Positions 1 to 7,860 of a stretch of 64,000 bases of DNA are shown piece by piece. The first letter of the stretch is position 1. Every line of letters begins with the position of its first letter. The stretch spans positions 310,001 to 374,000 of the forward strand of contig NZ_FOBG01000001.1 of assembly GCF_900109645.1 (NCBI RefSeq), written 5' to 3'. The notes beneath the pieces are model-generated. The model made no database searches and was not told where the DNA came from. It saw nothing but the letters and a program-made list of their open reading frames with translations. This DNA comes from Duganella sp. CF402 (GTDB taxonomy: Bacteria; Pseudomonadota; Gammaproteobacteria; Burkholderiales; Burkholderiaceae_D). The position numbers were made by a program, and so were the translations under genes.

Positions 1-1
1 C

Positions 2-334
2 GGCAAAGTGGTGCCGACCTGGAATTTCGTGATGGTGCAAGCACGCGGCATCCCGCAAGTGATGGACGATGCGGCCTGGCTGCGCGAACAAGTCGGCCAG
101 ATGACCGCCAACCTCGAAGGCCAGCGCGCCGAACCGTGGAGCGTCGCCGACGCCCCCGACGACTTCATCGCCACCCAACTCCGCGCCATCGTCGGCGTCG
201 AAATCCCCATCCGCTCGCTCGAAGGCAAATGGAAAATCAGTCAGAACCGCAACGAAGCCGACCGCCAAGGCGTCATCCAGGGCCTGTCATCGGAAAGCCG
301 CTGCCCGGAAATGCATCGGCTTATGGCGCCTTAA
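2..334 (+). CDS. paiB: PaiB-like FMN-binding negative regulator, 3' part only
   Basis: The reading frame enters from before the window, so the N-terminal half is missing. Visible residues begin GKVVPTWNFVMVQARG and continue to KWKISQNRNEADRQGVIQGL; the P-T-W-N and K-x-S-Q-N-R-x-x-x-D-R-x-G-V motifs are typical of the PaiB/FMN-binding split-barrel family. Family members bind flavin; PaiB of Bacillus was described as a negative transcriptional regulator, but the biochemical role of most homologues is unknown. The TAA stop (332-334) falls on the first base of the inverted-repeat element that follows, so the last few residues may have been changed by its insertion. Family call is firm, function is not. 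Confidence 0.8.
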   Translation, partial: GKVVPTWNFVMVQARGIPQVMDDAAWLREQVGQMTANLEGQRAEPWSVADAPDDFIATQLRAIVGVEIPIRSLEGKWKISQNRNEADRQGVIQGLSSESRCPEMHRLMAP

Positions 335-519
335 TTCAGGGTCAGCTCTGTCATTTGGACACGCGTGATCGATGTTTGAGGATTCTCAAAGTGCTCTGTG
401 AAATTTTAGCTGTCAGAGCTGTTGGGCTATTCCGCCTTTGAACGCGCATTAATAAAAATTGTTTTGATATGGATCAAAGGTGCCGGCTGCGTGTCCGAAT
501 GACAGAGCTGACCCTGAAT
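334..519. mobile_element. 186-bp MITE-like element with 31-bp terminal inverted repeats
   Basis: Positions 334-364 and 489-519 are inverted copies of each other over 31 bases with one mismatch (T at 355). The outer end reads ATTCAGGGTCAGCTCTGTCA. The 124-bp interior has no open reading frame of note. No target duplication could be recognised at the edges. The structure (non-coding, under 200 bp, long near-perfect terminal inverted repeats, placed between genes) fits a miniature inverted-repeat element moved in trans. Only one copy was seen in the window, so mobility is inferred from form alone. Confidence 0.6.
464..477. promoter_or_regulatory. Perfect FNR/Anr-type site
   Basis: TTGATATGGATCAA matches the FNR-family consensus TTGAT-N4-ATCAA at all ten specified positions. 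It lies inside the inverted-repeat element, about 114 bases upstream of the preferred start of the SET-domain gene. No convincing -10 box was found at the spacing expected for a class II FNR promoter, so activity towards the SET gene is unproven. Confidence 0.5.
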
Positions 520-590
520 GGTGATTTCCAATTGAATCCGCATCTGCACTGTGGTTTAATCGAATGATCTTTGATCCACTTGATTGCGAC

Positions 591-1148
591 ATGTCCGACG
601 CCAGTATTCAGCCAGCTTTCCGAGTCGAGCGCTCTTCTGTTCACGGTAATGGTGTGTTCGCGCGGCGCGATATCGCTCCCGGTGAGCGTATCGTCGAATA
701 TGCCGGGCGCGAAATCACCTGGGAGGAGGCGCAGATCCGCGCTGAGATCCAGGGCGGCCCGCATAATCACACTTTCTTCTTCAGCCTGGCCAACGGTAAT
801 GTCATCGATGGCGGTGATCACGGCAACGAGGCGCGCTTCATCAATCATTCCTGCGAGCCGAATTGCGAGGCGATCGAGGGGGAGGATGGCCGCATTTTTA
901 TCTATGCGCTGCATGACATCAAGCAGGATGAGGAACTCAGCTATTCTTATCCCCTGATTTACGAGGGCCGTCACACGCCTGCCATCAAGAAGGAGTTCGC
1001 TTGCCGCTGTGGCGCGCTCAATTGCACCGGCACGATGTTGGCTCCTAAGCCGCGCAAGCGCAAGCCGAAAATTAAGCCGCAACCGTTTGCAGATCTCGTC
1101 CCTGCTGCAGCAGCTGTTCAAAGTCCGCAGCCGGCAGCGCTGGGCTGA
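591..1148 (+). CDS. SET-domain protein (predicted lysine methyltransferase)
   Basis: A 185-residue cytosolic protein. The SET fold is clear: RSSVHGNGVFARRDIAPGE near residues 14-32, the catalytic-site motif NHSCEPNCE at 85-93, and ELSYSY at 115-120, followed by a post-SET type cluster C138-x-C140-x4-C145 expected to bind zinc. SET proteins transfer methyl from S-adenosylmethionine to lysine; the bacterial substrate is unknown. A basic stretch (KPRKRKPK, about 153-160) follows the domain. An ATG at 564 would add nine residues; 591 is preferred because homology starts soon after, though neither start has a strong ribosome site. The last 77 bases overlap the convergent GGDEF/EAL gene. Confidence 0.85.
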   Translation: MSDASIQPAFRVERSSVHGNGVFARRDIAPGERIVEYAGREITWEEAQIRAEIQGGPHNHTFFFSLANGNVIDGGDHGNEARFINHSCEPNCEAIEGEDGRIFIYALHDIKQDEELSYSYPLIYEGRHTPAIKKEFACRCGALNCTGTMLAPKPRKRKPKIKPQPFADLVPAAAAVQSPQPAALG

Positions 1149-3912
1149 AGTAGTAGCCCTGCATTTCGTCGCAGCCGTTGCGGCGCAGGTAGTCGACCTG
1201 GCTTTCGGTCTCCACGCCTTCGGCAATCACCCGCAGCTTGAGGTTGTGCGCCAGCGCGATGATGGACACCACAATCGCCGCCTCGTCATCCTCGTTGATG
1301 TCGCTGACGAAGGAACGATCGATTTTCAGCACGTCGATCGGGAAGTGCCGCAAATACGAGAAGCTGGAGTAGCCGGTGCCGAAGTCGTCGATCGACAGCG
1401 CCAGTCCCAGTGCCTTCAGCTTGTGCAACAATTCCACCGCCTGCGCCACGTCGTGCATGAACAGGCCTTCGGTTAGTTCGATATCGAGACAGGCTGGCGG
1501 CAGCCCGGTATCGCGCAGCACTTCGCTGATCGATGACAGCAGCTGCGGCTCGCTGAACTGGCGCGGCGACAAATTCACGGCGATGCGCAGCATGCCATGC
1601 CCGTCGTCCATCCAGCTGCGCGCCTGCGCACACGCGGTGCGCAGCACCCAGGCGCCGATTTCCACGATCAGCCCGGTCTCCTCGGCCAGCCCGATGAAGC
1701 GGTGCGGCGCCACCATGCCCAGTTCCGGATGCTGCCAGCGCAGCAGTGCTTCCATGCCGACCACGCGCCCGCTCTGCAAGTCCACCTGCGGCTGGTAGTG
1801 CAGCACGAACTCCTGCCGCACCAGTGCGTTGCGCAGCGCGCTTTCGATGCGCAGCCGTTCACGCGCCTCTTCGTTCATGGCCGGCTCGTAGAACTGGGTG
1901 TTGTTGCGGCCCAGCTTTTTGGCGCGGTACATGGCGATGTCGGCATGCTCGATCAGGCGCTGGGCCGAGGTGCCGTCCGCGCCGTACACGGCCACGCCGA
2001 TCGAACAGGTGACGAAGAATTCCTTCCCTTCCAGCATGGCCGGCTGGGTCACGGCGCGCATGATGCGCTGGGCGATGTCGTGCGAGGCTTCTTCCGGATA
2101 TTCGCACAGGATGGCGACGAATTCGTCGCCCGACAGGCGCGCCACGGTGTCGCTCTCGCGCACGCTGTCCTGCAGGCGCTGGGCCACGGTTTTCAGCAGC
2201 TGGTCGCCGGCCTTGTGGCCGAGGCTGTCGTTGACGAATTTAAAGCGGTCGAGGTCGATCAGCATGACCCACAGCGGCTTGCCGCTGCGGTTGGCGAAGG
2301 CCACGGCCTGGCTCAGGCGGTCCTGCAGCAGCACGCGGTTGGGCAGGCCGGTCAACACGTCGTGGTGGGCGATGTGCTGGATGCGCTGCTCGGCCAGCTT
2401 GCGCTCGGTGATTTCAGTGCCGGTGCCGCGATAGCCCTTGAATTTGCCCTCGCGGTCGAACACCGGCTCGCCGCTGGTGCTGAACCAGTGGGTCTGGCCG
2501 TCCACGCCGGTCAGCGCATATTCAAGGTTGGTGAAGGGCAGGTGGGCTTCCAGCGTGGCGCGATGATCGCGGCCCCAGCGGTTGTCCCACACCTCGGGAT
2601 GCAGTTCCCAGCGGGTCCTGCCGATGAACAGCGCGGGCTCCTGCTTGCCCTTGTCGAAGAAGCCGCCGGTGATGTTGGTGAAGCGGAATTGCTCGTCCTG
2701 TTCCCAGTACCAGTCCGACGACAGCGCCAGCAGGCGGCGGAAGCGGTGCTCGCTTTCCTGCAGCGCTTCCTCGGTGCGCTTGCGGGCCGCCACGTCCTCG
2801 GCCAGCTTGTCGTTGCTGGCCTTGAGCGCCAAGGTGCGCTCGTCGACCAGCCGCTGCACGCGCCTGGAGCGGCGCGCCAGCGAGTTGACGAAGGCCGCCG
2901 TCAGCAATGAGAACAGCAGGCCGCCGACCAGCGTCGACAGGGAGCCGAGGTGCGTCGGCAGGAAGGGGCGCGGCAGCGGCGTCACCTGCACATGCCACGA
3001 TTTGCCGGCCGCGCTGAAGGTGCGCACATACGGTTCGCGGTAGTCGAAGGCCAGCCAGCGCTGCAGCGGGCGCGGCGCCGGCGGCTCGCTGGCCGGCTGG
3101 CCGCGCGTGTAGATCAGGTTGGCGGGGCGGATGTCGTCGCCGATGTAGACCTGCAGCATCAGCTCGCGGTCGTCCAGCAGGTCGGCCGCCAGCAGGATTT
3201 TCTGGATCAGGTCGGCCGAGCGGATCACCGCGCTGGTGTTGCCGATCCAGGCCGCGCGCCGCTGCGCCGCCGTGCCCAGCTCGGCGCCGGCGCGATACAC
3301 CGGGATCATCATCACGAAGCCTTTTTGCGCCGCCCGTTCCTGTTCCAGCTTCATCAGCGCGGTGGTGCGCGGCTGGCCGCTGTCGACCGCTTCGCCGATC
3401 ACGCGCGCCATCGCCGGCAGCGAGGCCACGTCCAAGCCGAAGGCCGCCTCGTTGCCTTCCAGCGGTTCCAGGTAGTCGACGATGATGTGTTGCGGGCGCG
3501 GCGTCAGCGGCTGGCGGTTGGCGTCGTGCAGCACGTAGTCGGGATGGCGCTTTTGCGTTTCGGCCTCGTGGCGGCGCGCGCTGGCGGTGTCCATCACGCG
3601 GTGGAAATTGAAAGCTTGCACAAATGGATAACGTTCCAGCAGCGGCTGGGTGAAGGCGGCAAACTGCTCGCGGTCGAGCAAGCCGACCGAGCGGAACAGT
3701 GTGTTGATGATGGTGACCAGTTCCAGCGTGTCGTCCATGCCGCGCCGGATGGCCGCCGCCCGCATGTGGCCGCGCTGCTGGAAGCTCAGTTCCATTTTGC
3801 TGTATTCCAGCGCGCTGACCGCGACGAACAACAGGCCGGTGACGGCGAAGCCGGTCATCAGCGTCAGGATGGCCGCCAGCGAAATCCGGGATGATTTGCG
3901 TGAGGACGACAT
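1072..3912 (-). CDS. CHASE-PAS-GGDEF-EAL sensor protein (c-di-GMP turnover)
   Basis: A 946-residue inner-membrane protein. Two membrane helices (about 12-34 and 321-345) bracket a periplasmic CHASE-type domain containing FNFHRVM. A PAS domain follows (about 385-510), then GGDEF (about 515-690) with SGDEF at 594-598, then EAL (about 700-940) with EALLR at 721-725. Metal and catalytic residues expected of an active phosphodiesterase are present: E721, N780, E812, D842-D843, K863, E898, Q918. SGDEF is compatible with cyclase activity or with a GTP-binding regulatory role. It probably links an extracellular signal to c-di-GMP level. The gene stands alone, and its 3' end overlaps the SET gene. Confidence 0.93.
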   Translation of the reverse strand: MSSSRKSSRISLAAILTLMTGFAVTGLLFVAVSALEYSKMELSFQQRGHMRAAAIRRGMDDTLELVTIINTLFRSVGLLDREQFAAFTQPLLERYPFVQAFNFHRVMDTASARRHEAETQKRHPDYVLHDANRQPLTPRPQHIIVDYLEPLEGNEAAFGLDVASLPAMARVIGEAVDSGQPRTTALMKLEQERAAQKGFVMMIPVYRAGAELGTAAQRRAAWIGNTSAVIRSADLIQKILLAADLLDDRELMLQVYIGDDIRPANLIYTRGQPASEPPAPRPLQRWLAFDYREPYVRTFSAAGKSWHVQVTPLPRPFLPTHLGSLSTLVGGLLFSLLTAAFVNSLARRSRRVQRLVDERTLALKASNDKLAEDVAARKRTEEALQESEHRFRRLLALSSDWYWEQDEQFRFTNITGGFFDKGKQEPALFIGRTRWELHPEVWDNRWGRDHRATLEAHLPFTNLEYALTGVDGQTHWFSTSGEPVFDREGKFKGYRGTGTEITERKLAEQRIQHIAHHDVLTGLPNRVLLQDRLSQAVAFANRSGKPLWVMLIDLDRFKFVNDSLGHKAGDQLLKTVAQRLQDSVRESDTVARLSGDEFVAILCEYPEEASHDIAQRIMRAVTQPAMLEGKEFFVTCSIGVAVYGADGTSAQRLIEHADIAMYRAKKLGRNNTQFYEPAMNEEARERLRIESALRNALVRQEFVLHYQPQVDLQSGRVVGMEALLRWQHPELGMVAPHRFIGLAEETGLIVEIGAWVLRTACAQARSWMDDGHGMLRIAVNLSPRQFSEPQLLSSISEVLRDTGLPPACLDIELTEGLFMHDVAQAVELLHKLKALGLALSIDDFGTGYSSFSYLRHFPIDVLKIDRSFVSDINEDDEAAIVVSIIALAHNLKLRVIAEGVETESQVDYLRRNGCDEMQGYYFSPALPAADFEQLLQQGRDLQTVAA

Positions 3913-4031
3913 GACGCGCTTTCCGCAGGGCAGAGTGGCAGGGCGCGGGCAGGGGTGAGGACCGCAGGATTGATAGCTAGTGTGTCACAAAACATGCCGT
4001 GGTGACAGGCTTGGTGCCAAATAACCACGGC

Positions 4032-4835
4032 TCACTGCCAACGGAGCTTGAGCACGATCCAGTGCGCCAGCAGGCGGTTGAGCAGGGGCAGGGCCAGGCC
4101 GTGGGTGCGCGCCACTTTCTGTTGCATGGCCAGCGCCGGCGATGTCGACGCTCCGCCGTCCTTGACCGCGAACAGGATGCGGTTGTTGCCGGCGATGCCA
4201 CGGAACCAGCAGATACGGCCCTGGAAGGCGGTCCGCAGGCGGCGCAGCATGGCGCCGTAGTTGGGGTCGTAGCTGAAGATATTGGTCACCATCACGCCGC
4301 CGGGGCGCAGCGCGCGACGGCAATCGTTGTAGAAAGCGCTGCTGCCCAGCGCCGGCGGCAGGCCCTCGGCGTCGAAACCGTCCACCAGCAGCACGTCGGC
4401 GCTGTTGTTCAGCTTGCTCATGTAATCGACCGCGTCGGTCTGGATCACGCGGAAGCGGGCATTGTCGCGCGGGATGGCGAATTGTTCGCGCAGGGCGATC
4501 ACGTCCGGATTGAGCTCCAGCACGGTGATGCGGCAGTGCGGCAAATAACGGTAGCAAAACTTCGCCAGCGAGCCGCCGCCCAGGCCGACCATGACAATGT
4601 GCTCGGGCTGCGGATGAAACAGCACGAAGCACATCATGGCGCGCGCATAGCTGAGTACCAGCTCGTCCGGGCGCGACAGGCGCATTTCGCTTTGCACCAT
4701 GCCGGGCTGGAACTCCAGGCGGCGCTTGTCGCCATCGGTCAGAACCCGGGGGCGTTGCAGGGGCTTGGTGGGGGGCGTCAAGTTTTGTTGTATTGTGGAT
4801 TTACGTAGGGAATCATAGTAGCATGGCGTTAGCAT
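4032..4835 (-). CDS. Spermidine synthase-like Rossmann-fold protein
   Basis: A 267-residue protein with the SpeE/polyamine-synthase core: glycine-rich nucleotide loop MVGLGGGSLAKF at about 82-93, the acidic ELNPDV at 107-112 that would hold the ribose, and DVLLVDGFDAEG at 147-158 in the position of the catalytic Asp region. True spermidine synthases transfer an aminopropyl group to putrescine; many bacterial members of this superfamily are of unknown activity, and no speD lies nearby. The start at 4835 has a good ribosome site (GGAGGGG, seven bases upstream). It is divergent from the next gene with a 40-bp shared upstream region. Confidence 0.8.
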   Translation of the reverse strand: MLTPCYYDSLRKSTIQQNLTPPTKPLQRPRVLTDGDKRRLEFQPGMVQSEMRLSRPDELVLSYARAMMCFVLFHPQPEHIVMVGLGGGSLAKFCYRYLPHCRITVLELNPDVIALREQFAIPRDNARFRVIQTDAVDYMSKLNNSADVLLVDGFDAEGLPPALGSSAFYNDCRRALRPGGVMVTNIFSYDPNYGAMLRRLRTAFQGRICWFRGIAGNNRILFAVKDGGASTSPALAMQQKVARTHGLALPLLNRLLAHWIVLKLRWQ

Positions 4836-4875
4836 AGGCTAGCCCCTCCGGCGGCCAACTTGGAGAGAGAGAACG

Positions 4876-5151
4876 ATGTTTTTAGACCACCCTACGCTTA
4901 CCGCCACCAACAGCTTCACCGAGCCGGACCGCCTGGAACGCCTGAACCGCGTCTACGGCTACGTGGCGGCGCTGGCTGACCTGGCCGGCAAGCAGAGCTT
5001 TATCGAGAAAGTCAGCCAGCTGCACGACCACAAGGGCACCCTGATTGTGTTCTGGCACGACGCCCCGAACGAGGATGAAAAAGACTTGTTCACCAAGGCC
5101 TGGGCCAGCAAGATGGGCGACGGCAGTACCAATGTGGAACACGAGGTCTGA
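4876..5151 (+). CDS. Small conserved-looking protein of unknown function
   Basis: A 91-residue soluble acidic protein with no recognised domain. It begins MFLDHPTLTATNSF and contains GTLIVFWHDAPNEDEKD. The ribosome site GGAGAGAGAG lies just upstream of the ATG, and codon use matches the surrounding genes, so it is likely a real gene. It is divergent from the spermidine-synthase-like gene and is followed 28 bases later by a GGDEF gene on the same strand, with which it could be cotranscribed. No function is proposed. Confidence 0.6.
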   Translation: MFLDHPTLTATNSFTEPDRLERLNRVYGYVAALADLAGKQSFIEKVSQLHDHKGTLIVFWHDAPNEDEKDLFTKAWASKMGDGSTNVEHEV

Positions 5152-5179
5152 TGCCTCGGTCTGACATCAGGCCCCGGTC

Positions 5180-6343
5180 ATGGATATAAAAACCTTGTTG
5201 TTGGCGCTGGCGCTGGGCAATCTGAGCCTGTGCGCGGCGCTGTTCTTTTTTGAGGCCGGCGCGCGGCGCGGCAATCAGCCGGCACGCGTGCACGCCACCT
5301 GGACCTGGGCCAAGCAATGCCAGGCCGTGGCCTGGGGGCTGTTGTATTTACGCGGCGAACTGCCCGATTTCCTGACCATTCCTTTTGCCAATGCGCTGCT
5401 GTTTGCCGGCTTCGCGCTCGACGCCTCGGCGCTGTGGGAGCAGGCCGGGCGCCGCGTGTGGCGGCCTTATCTGTTGCCGGCGTTGGGCGCAGCGATAGGC
5501 TTGTACACCGGCGCCTGGCTGCTGCAAGCGCCGGCCGGTACCCGTATCGCCATCGGCTCGGTAGCGGCCGGTTTCTTCTTTGTGGCTGGCGCTGCCGCGC
5601 TGGGGCGGGGCTGGAGCAACGGCACGCCGCTGCGGCGCTATCTGGTGGTGGCGATGCTGGCGCTGAGCGCCGCTGTGGTGCTGCGCGGCCTGTGGTCGTT
5701 GTTGCCGGAAGGCGTCAATGGCATCAGCACGCTGGCGGTGCAGGCCGTGGGCGTGGTGGCCGTGTATTTGATGATGTTGAGCAACGCTTTCGGCTATTTG
5801 CTGCTGGTGCGCGAGCAAGCCCAAGGCGAGCTGGCGCGGCTGGAAGTGGTCGATCCGCTGACCGATGTGCCGAACCGGCGCGGCTTCTACCAGGCGCTGA
5901 CACCGTGGATCGCGCTGGCGCGCCGTCCCGGCATGCCGGCCTCGCTGATTGTGCTGAACCTCGACCAGTTCAAGCGCGTCAACGACAGCTACGGCCATCC
6001 GGCCGGCGACATGGTGCTGAAGGCGATGGTCGACGTGTGCAAGAAGCAGCTACGCGATTCGGACCAGATGGGCCGTTTGGGCGGCGCCGAATTTGCCATC
6101 CTGTTGCCGCGCACGTCGATCGAGGATGCGACGATGGTGGCGGAACGCATCCGCCAGGCCGTCGCCGCGTTGCCGGTGAAGGCCGAGAAGGCGGTGATCA
6201 GCATGACGGCCAGCCTGGGCGTGACCGTGATCCGCGCCGAGGACAGCACCGTCAGTCTGTTCAAGCGCGCCGACGAGGCGCTGCAAGCCGCCAAACAGGC
6301 TGGCCGCAACCGTGTGATGGAGGCGGAAGTCATCAGGTTGTAA
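5180..6343 (+). CDS. Membrane GGDEF-domain protein with variant GGAEF motif
   Basis: A 387-residue protein: the first ~200 residues are several hydrophobic helices (for example TLLLALALGNLSLCAALFF and YLVVAMLALSAAVVLRG), followed by a C-terminal GGDEF domain from about 220 (DPLTDVPNRRGFY). The signature at 301-305 is GGAEF, with alanine at the position usually D or E, while the metal-binding Glu is kept. The domain may therefore be weak or degenerate as a diguanylate cyclase, although other features (DLDQFKRVNDSYGHPAGD, ADEALQAAKQAGRN) are standard. No RxxD inhibitory site is obvious. The ribosome site is weak. Confidence 0.88.
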   Translation: MDIKTLLLALALGNLSLCAALFFFEAGARRGNQPARVHATWTWAKQCQAVAWGLLYLRGELPDFLTIPFANALLFAGFALDASALWEQAGRRVWRPYLLPALGAAIGLYTGAWLLQAPAGTRIAIGSVAAGFFFVAGAAALGRGWSNGTPLRRYLVVAMLALSAAVVLRGLWSLLPEGVNGISTLAVQAVGVVAVYLMMLSNAFGYLLLVREQAQGELARLEVVDPLTDVPNRRGFYQALTPWIALARRPGMPASLIVLNLDQFKRVNDSYGHPAGDMVLKAMVDVCKKQLRDSDQMGRLGGAEFAILLPRTSIEDATMVAERIRQAVAALPVKAEKAVISMTASLGVTVIRAEDSTVSLFKRADEALQAAKQAGRNRVMEAEVIRL

Positions 6344-6368
6344 TATTTTCGGCATATCGTCATATAAT
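6338..6368 (+). promoter_or_regulatory. Candidate sigma-70 promoter for the exopolyphosphatase gene
   Basis: A perfect -10 hexamer TATAAT is at 6363-6368. The best upstream partner, TTGTAA at 6338-6343, is 19 bases away, which is long. The region is locally A+T-rich and lies 30 bases before the ATG at 6399. Confidence 0.35.
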
Positions 6369-6398
6369 GATATAAACAGTTTAGTCAGATTCCATAAT

Positions 6399-7850
6399 AT
6401 GTACGCAGCCGTAGATCTTGGTTCCAATAGTTTTCGCCTCCACATCGGCAAGCACGATGGTGAGGCCATCCGCGTCCTGAAAAGCGTGCGCGAACCGATC
6501 CGGCTGGCCGCAGGGCTGGACAAGGACGGCAACCTGACGCCTGCCGCCATGCAGTCGGCCCTCAACTGCCTGAAGAACTTCCGCGCCGTGCTGGCCGGCT
6601 ACAAGCTCGATGCGGTGCGCGTGGTCGCCACTTCCGCCATGCGGGTGGCGCGCAATGCCGCCGCCTTCCTGCCGGAGGCCGAACTGGCCATCGGCTACCC
6701 GATCGAGATCATCTCCGGCGAGGAGGAAGGGCGCCTGATCTACATGGGCGTGGCGCACTCGGTCGGCCTGCCCGGCGAACGCCGGCTGGTGATCGATATC
6801 GGCGGCGGTTCGACGGAATTGATCCTGGGGCGCGGCCAGGAAATCGAGAAGGTCGAATCGTTCAGCGTCGGCACGGTCAAGCAAAGCCTGTCGTTCTTCA
6901 TCGGCGGGCGGGTGGACGGACCATCGTTCGAGGCCGCCATCCTGTCGGCGCGCAGCCATTTCGAGGACGCCGCGCCGCCTTACCTGCCGCAGTTCTGGAA
7001 GCAGTGCTACGGTTCCTCCGGCACCGCGCGCACCATCGCCGACATCATCGTCAAGAACGGCTTGGGCAAGGAAGTCAACGCGCAGACGCTGGAAGCGCTC
7101 AAGCAGCGCTTCGTCGAATTCGGCCATGTCAGCAAGATCGACATGCCGGGCCTGAAGCCGGACCGCGCCTCCACCATCATCGGCGGGCTGGCGATTCTGA
7201 TTGGCCTGGTGCGCGAGCTGGGGATCCCGCAGGTGGTGCCGATCGAGGCCGGCCTGCGCATGGGCGTGATGTGGGACTTGCACCTGCGCTCGACCAAGCG
7301 CGATCGCCGCGAGCAGTCGGTGCTGGCTTGCGTGCAGCGCTTCCACGTCGACGAGAAGCGCGCCAACCGCGTGGCCGACGACGCGCTGGCGCTGTATGCC
7401 CAGACCAAGCCGGCGTCGGACCAATACAGCCGCCATTTGTACTGGAGCGCGCTGCTGCACGAAATGGGCATGGTGGTGTCGCACACCGGCTATCACAAGC
7501 ACGCCGCCTACATCATCGAGAACGCCGACCTGCCGGGCTTCACTTCGCGCGAGCAGCGCATGATGAGCCGCATGATCGTGGCGCACAAGGGCAATCTGCG
7601 CAAGGTGGTGGAGGTATTGGCCGAGCCGGACTTCGCCAAGGCCATCGTGGCGCTGCGGCTGGCGGTGCTGTTCATGCACTCGCGGATCGATATCGACTTC
7701 ACCCAGCTCAAGCTGCGCTTCAAGAGCCGCATCGAGCTCGATATCCGGCGCGAATGGGTGGCCGAGCATCCGACCTTGTCCTATTGGCTGGAGAAGGAAC
7801 AGGAGCAGTGGGACGAAGTCGGTGTAGACTTCGCCATTCGCACCAGTTAA
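6399..7850 (+). CDS. ppx: Exopolyphosphatase / Ppx-GppA phosphatase
   Basis: A 483-residue cytosolic enzyme of the ASKHA fold that releases terminal phosphate from polyphosphate (Ppx) or from pppGpp (GppA); the two cannot be separated from sequence alone. Diagnostic segments are DLGSNSFRLHI at 6-16, ATSAMRVARN near 84-93, the catalytic-loop GEEEGRLIY and DIGGGSTELIL. The C-terminal half resembles the HD-like domain of long Ppx proteins (LHEMGMVVSHTGYHKHAAYII). Length is normal for the family. No ppk (polyphosphate kinase) is adjacent in this window. The start has no strong Shine-Dalgarno but follows an A+T-rich promoter-like stretch. Confidence 0.9.
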   Translation: MYAAVDLGSNSFRLHIGKHDGEAIRVLKSVREPIRLAAGLDKDGNLTPAAMQSALNCLKNFRAVLAGYKLDAVRVVATSAMRVARNAAAFLPEAELAIGYPIEIISGEEEGRLIYMGVAHSVGLPGERRLVIDIGGGSTELILGRGQEIEKVESFSVGTVKQSLSFFIGGRVDGPSFEAAILSARSHFEDAAPPYLPQFWKQCYGSSGTARTIADIIVKNGLGKEVNAQTLEALKQRFVEFGHVSKIDMPGLKPDRASTIIGGLAILIGLVRELGIPQVVPIEAGLRMGVMWDLHLRSTKRDRREQSVLACVQRFHVDEKRANRVADDALALYAQTKPASDQYSRHLYWSALLHEMGMVVSHTGYHKHAAYIIENADLPGFTSREQRMMSRMIVAHKGNLRKVVEVLAEPDFAKAIVALRLAVLFMHSRIDIDFTQLKLRFKSRIELDIRREWVAEHPTLSYWLEKEQEQWDEVGVDFAIRTS

Positions 7851-7860
7851 GGGAAACACC

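Noticed and set aside
1597..2910. 437-codon open frame on the plus strand
   Set aside because: Shadow of the CHASE-PAS-GGDEF-EAL gene; no recognisable motifs.
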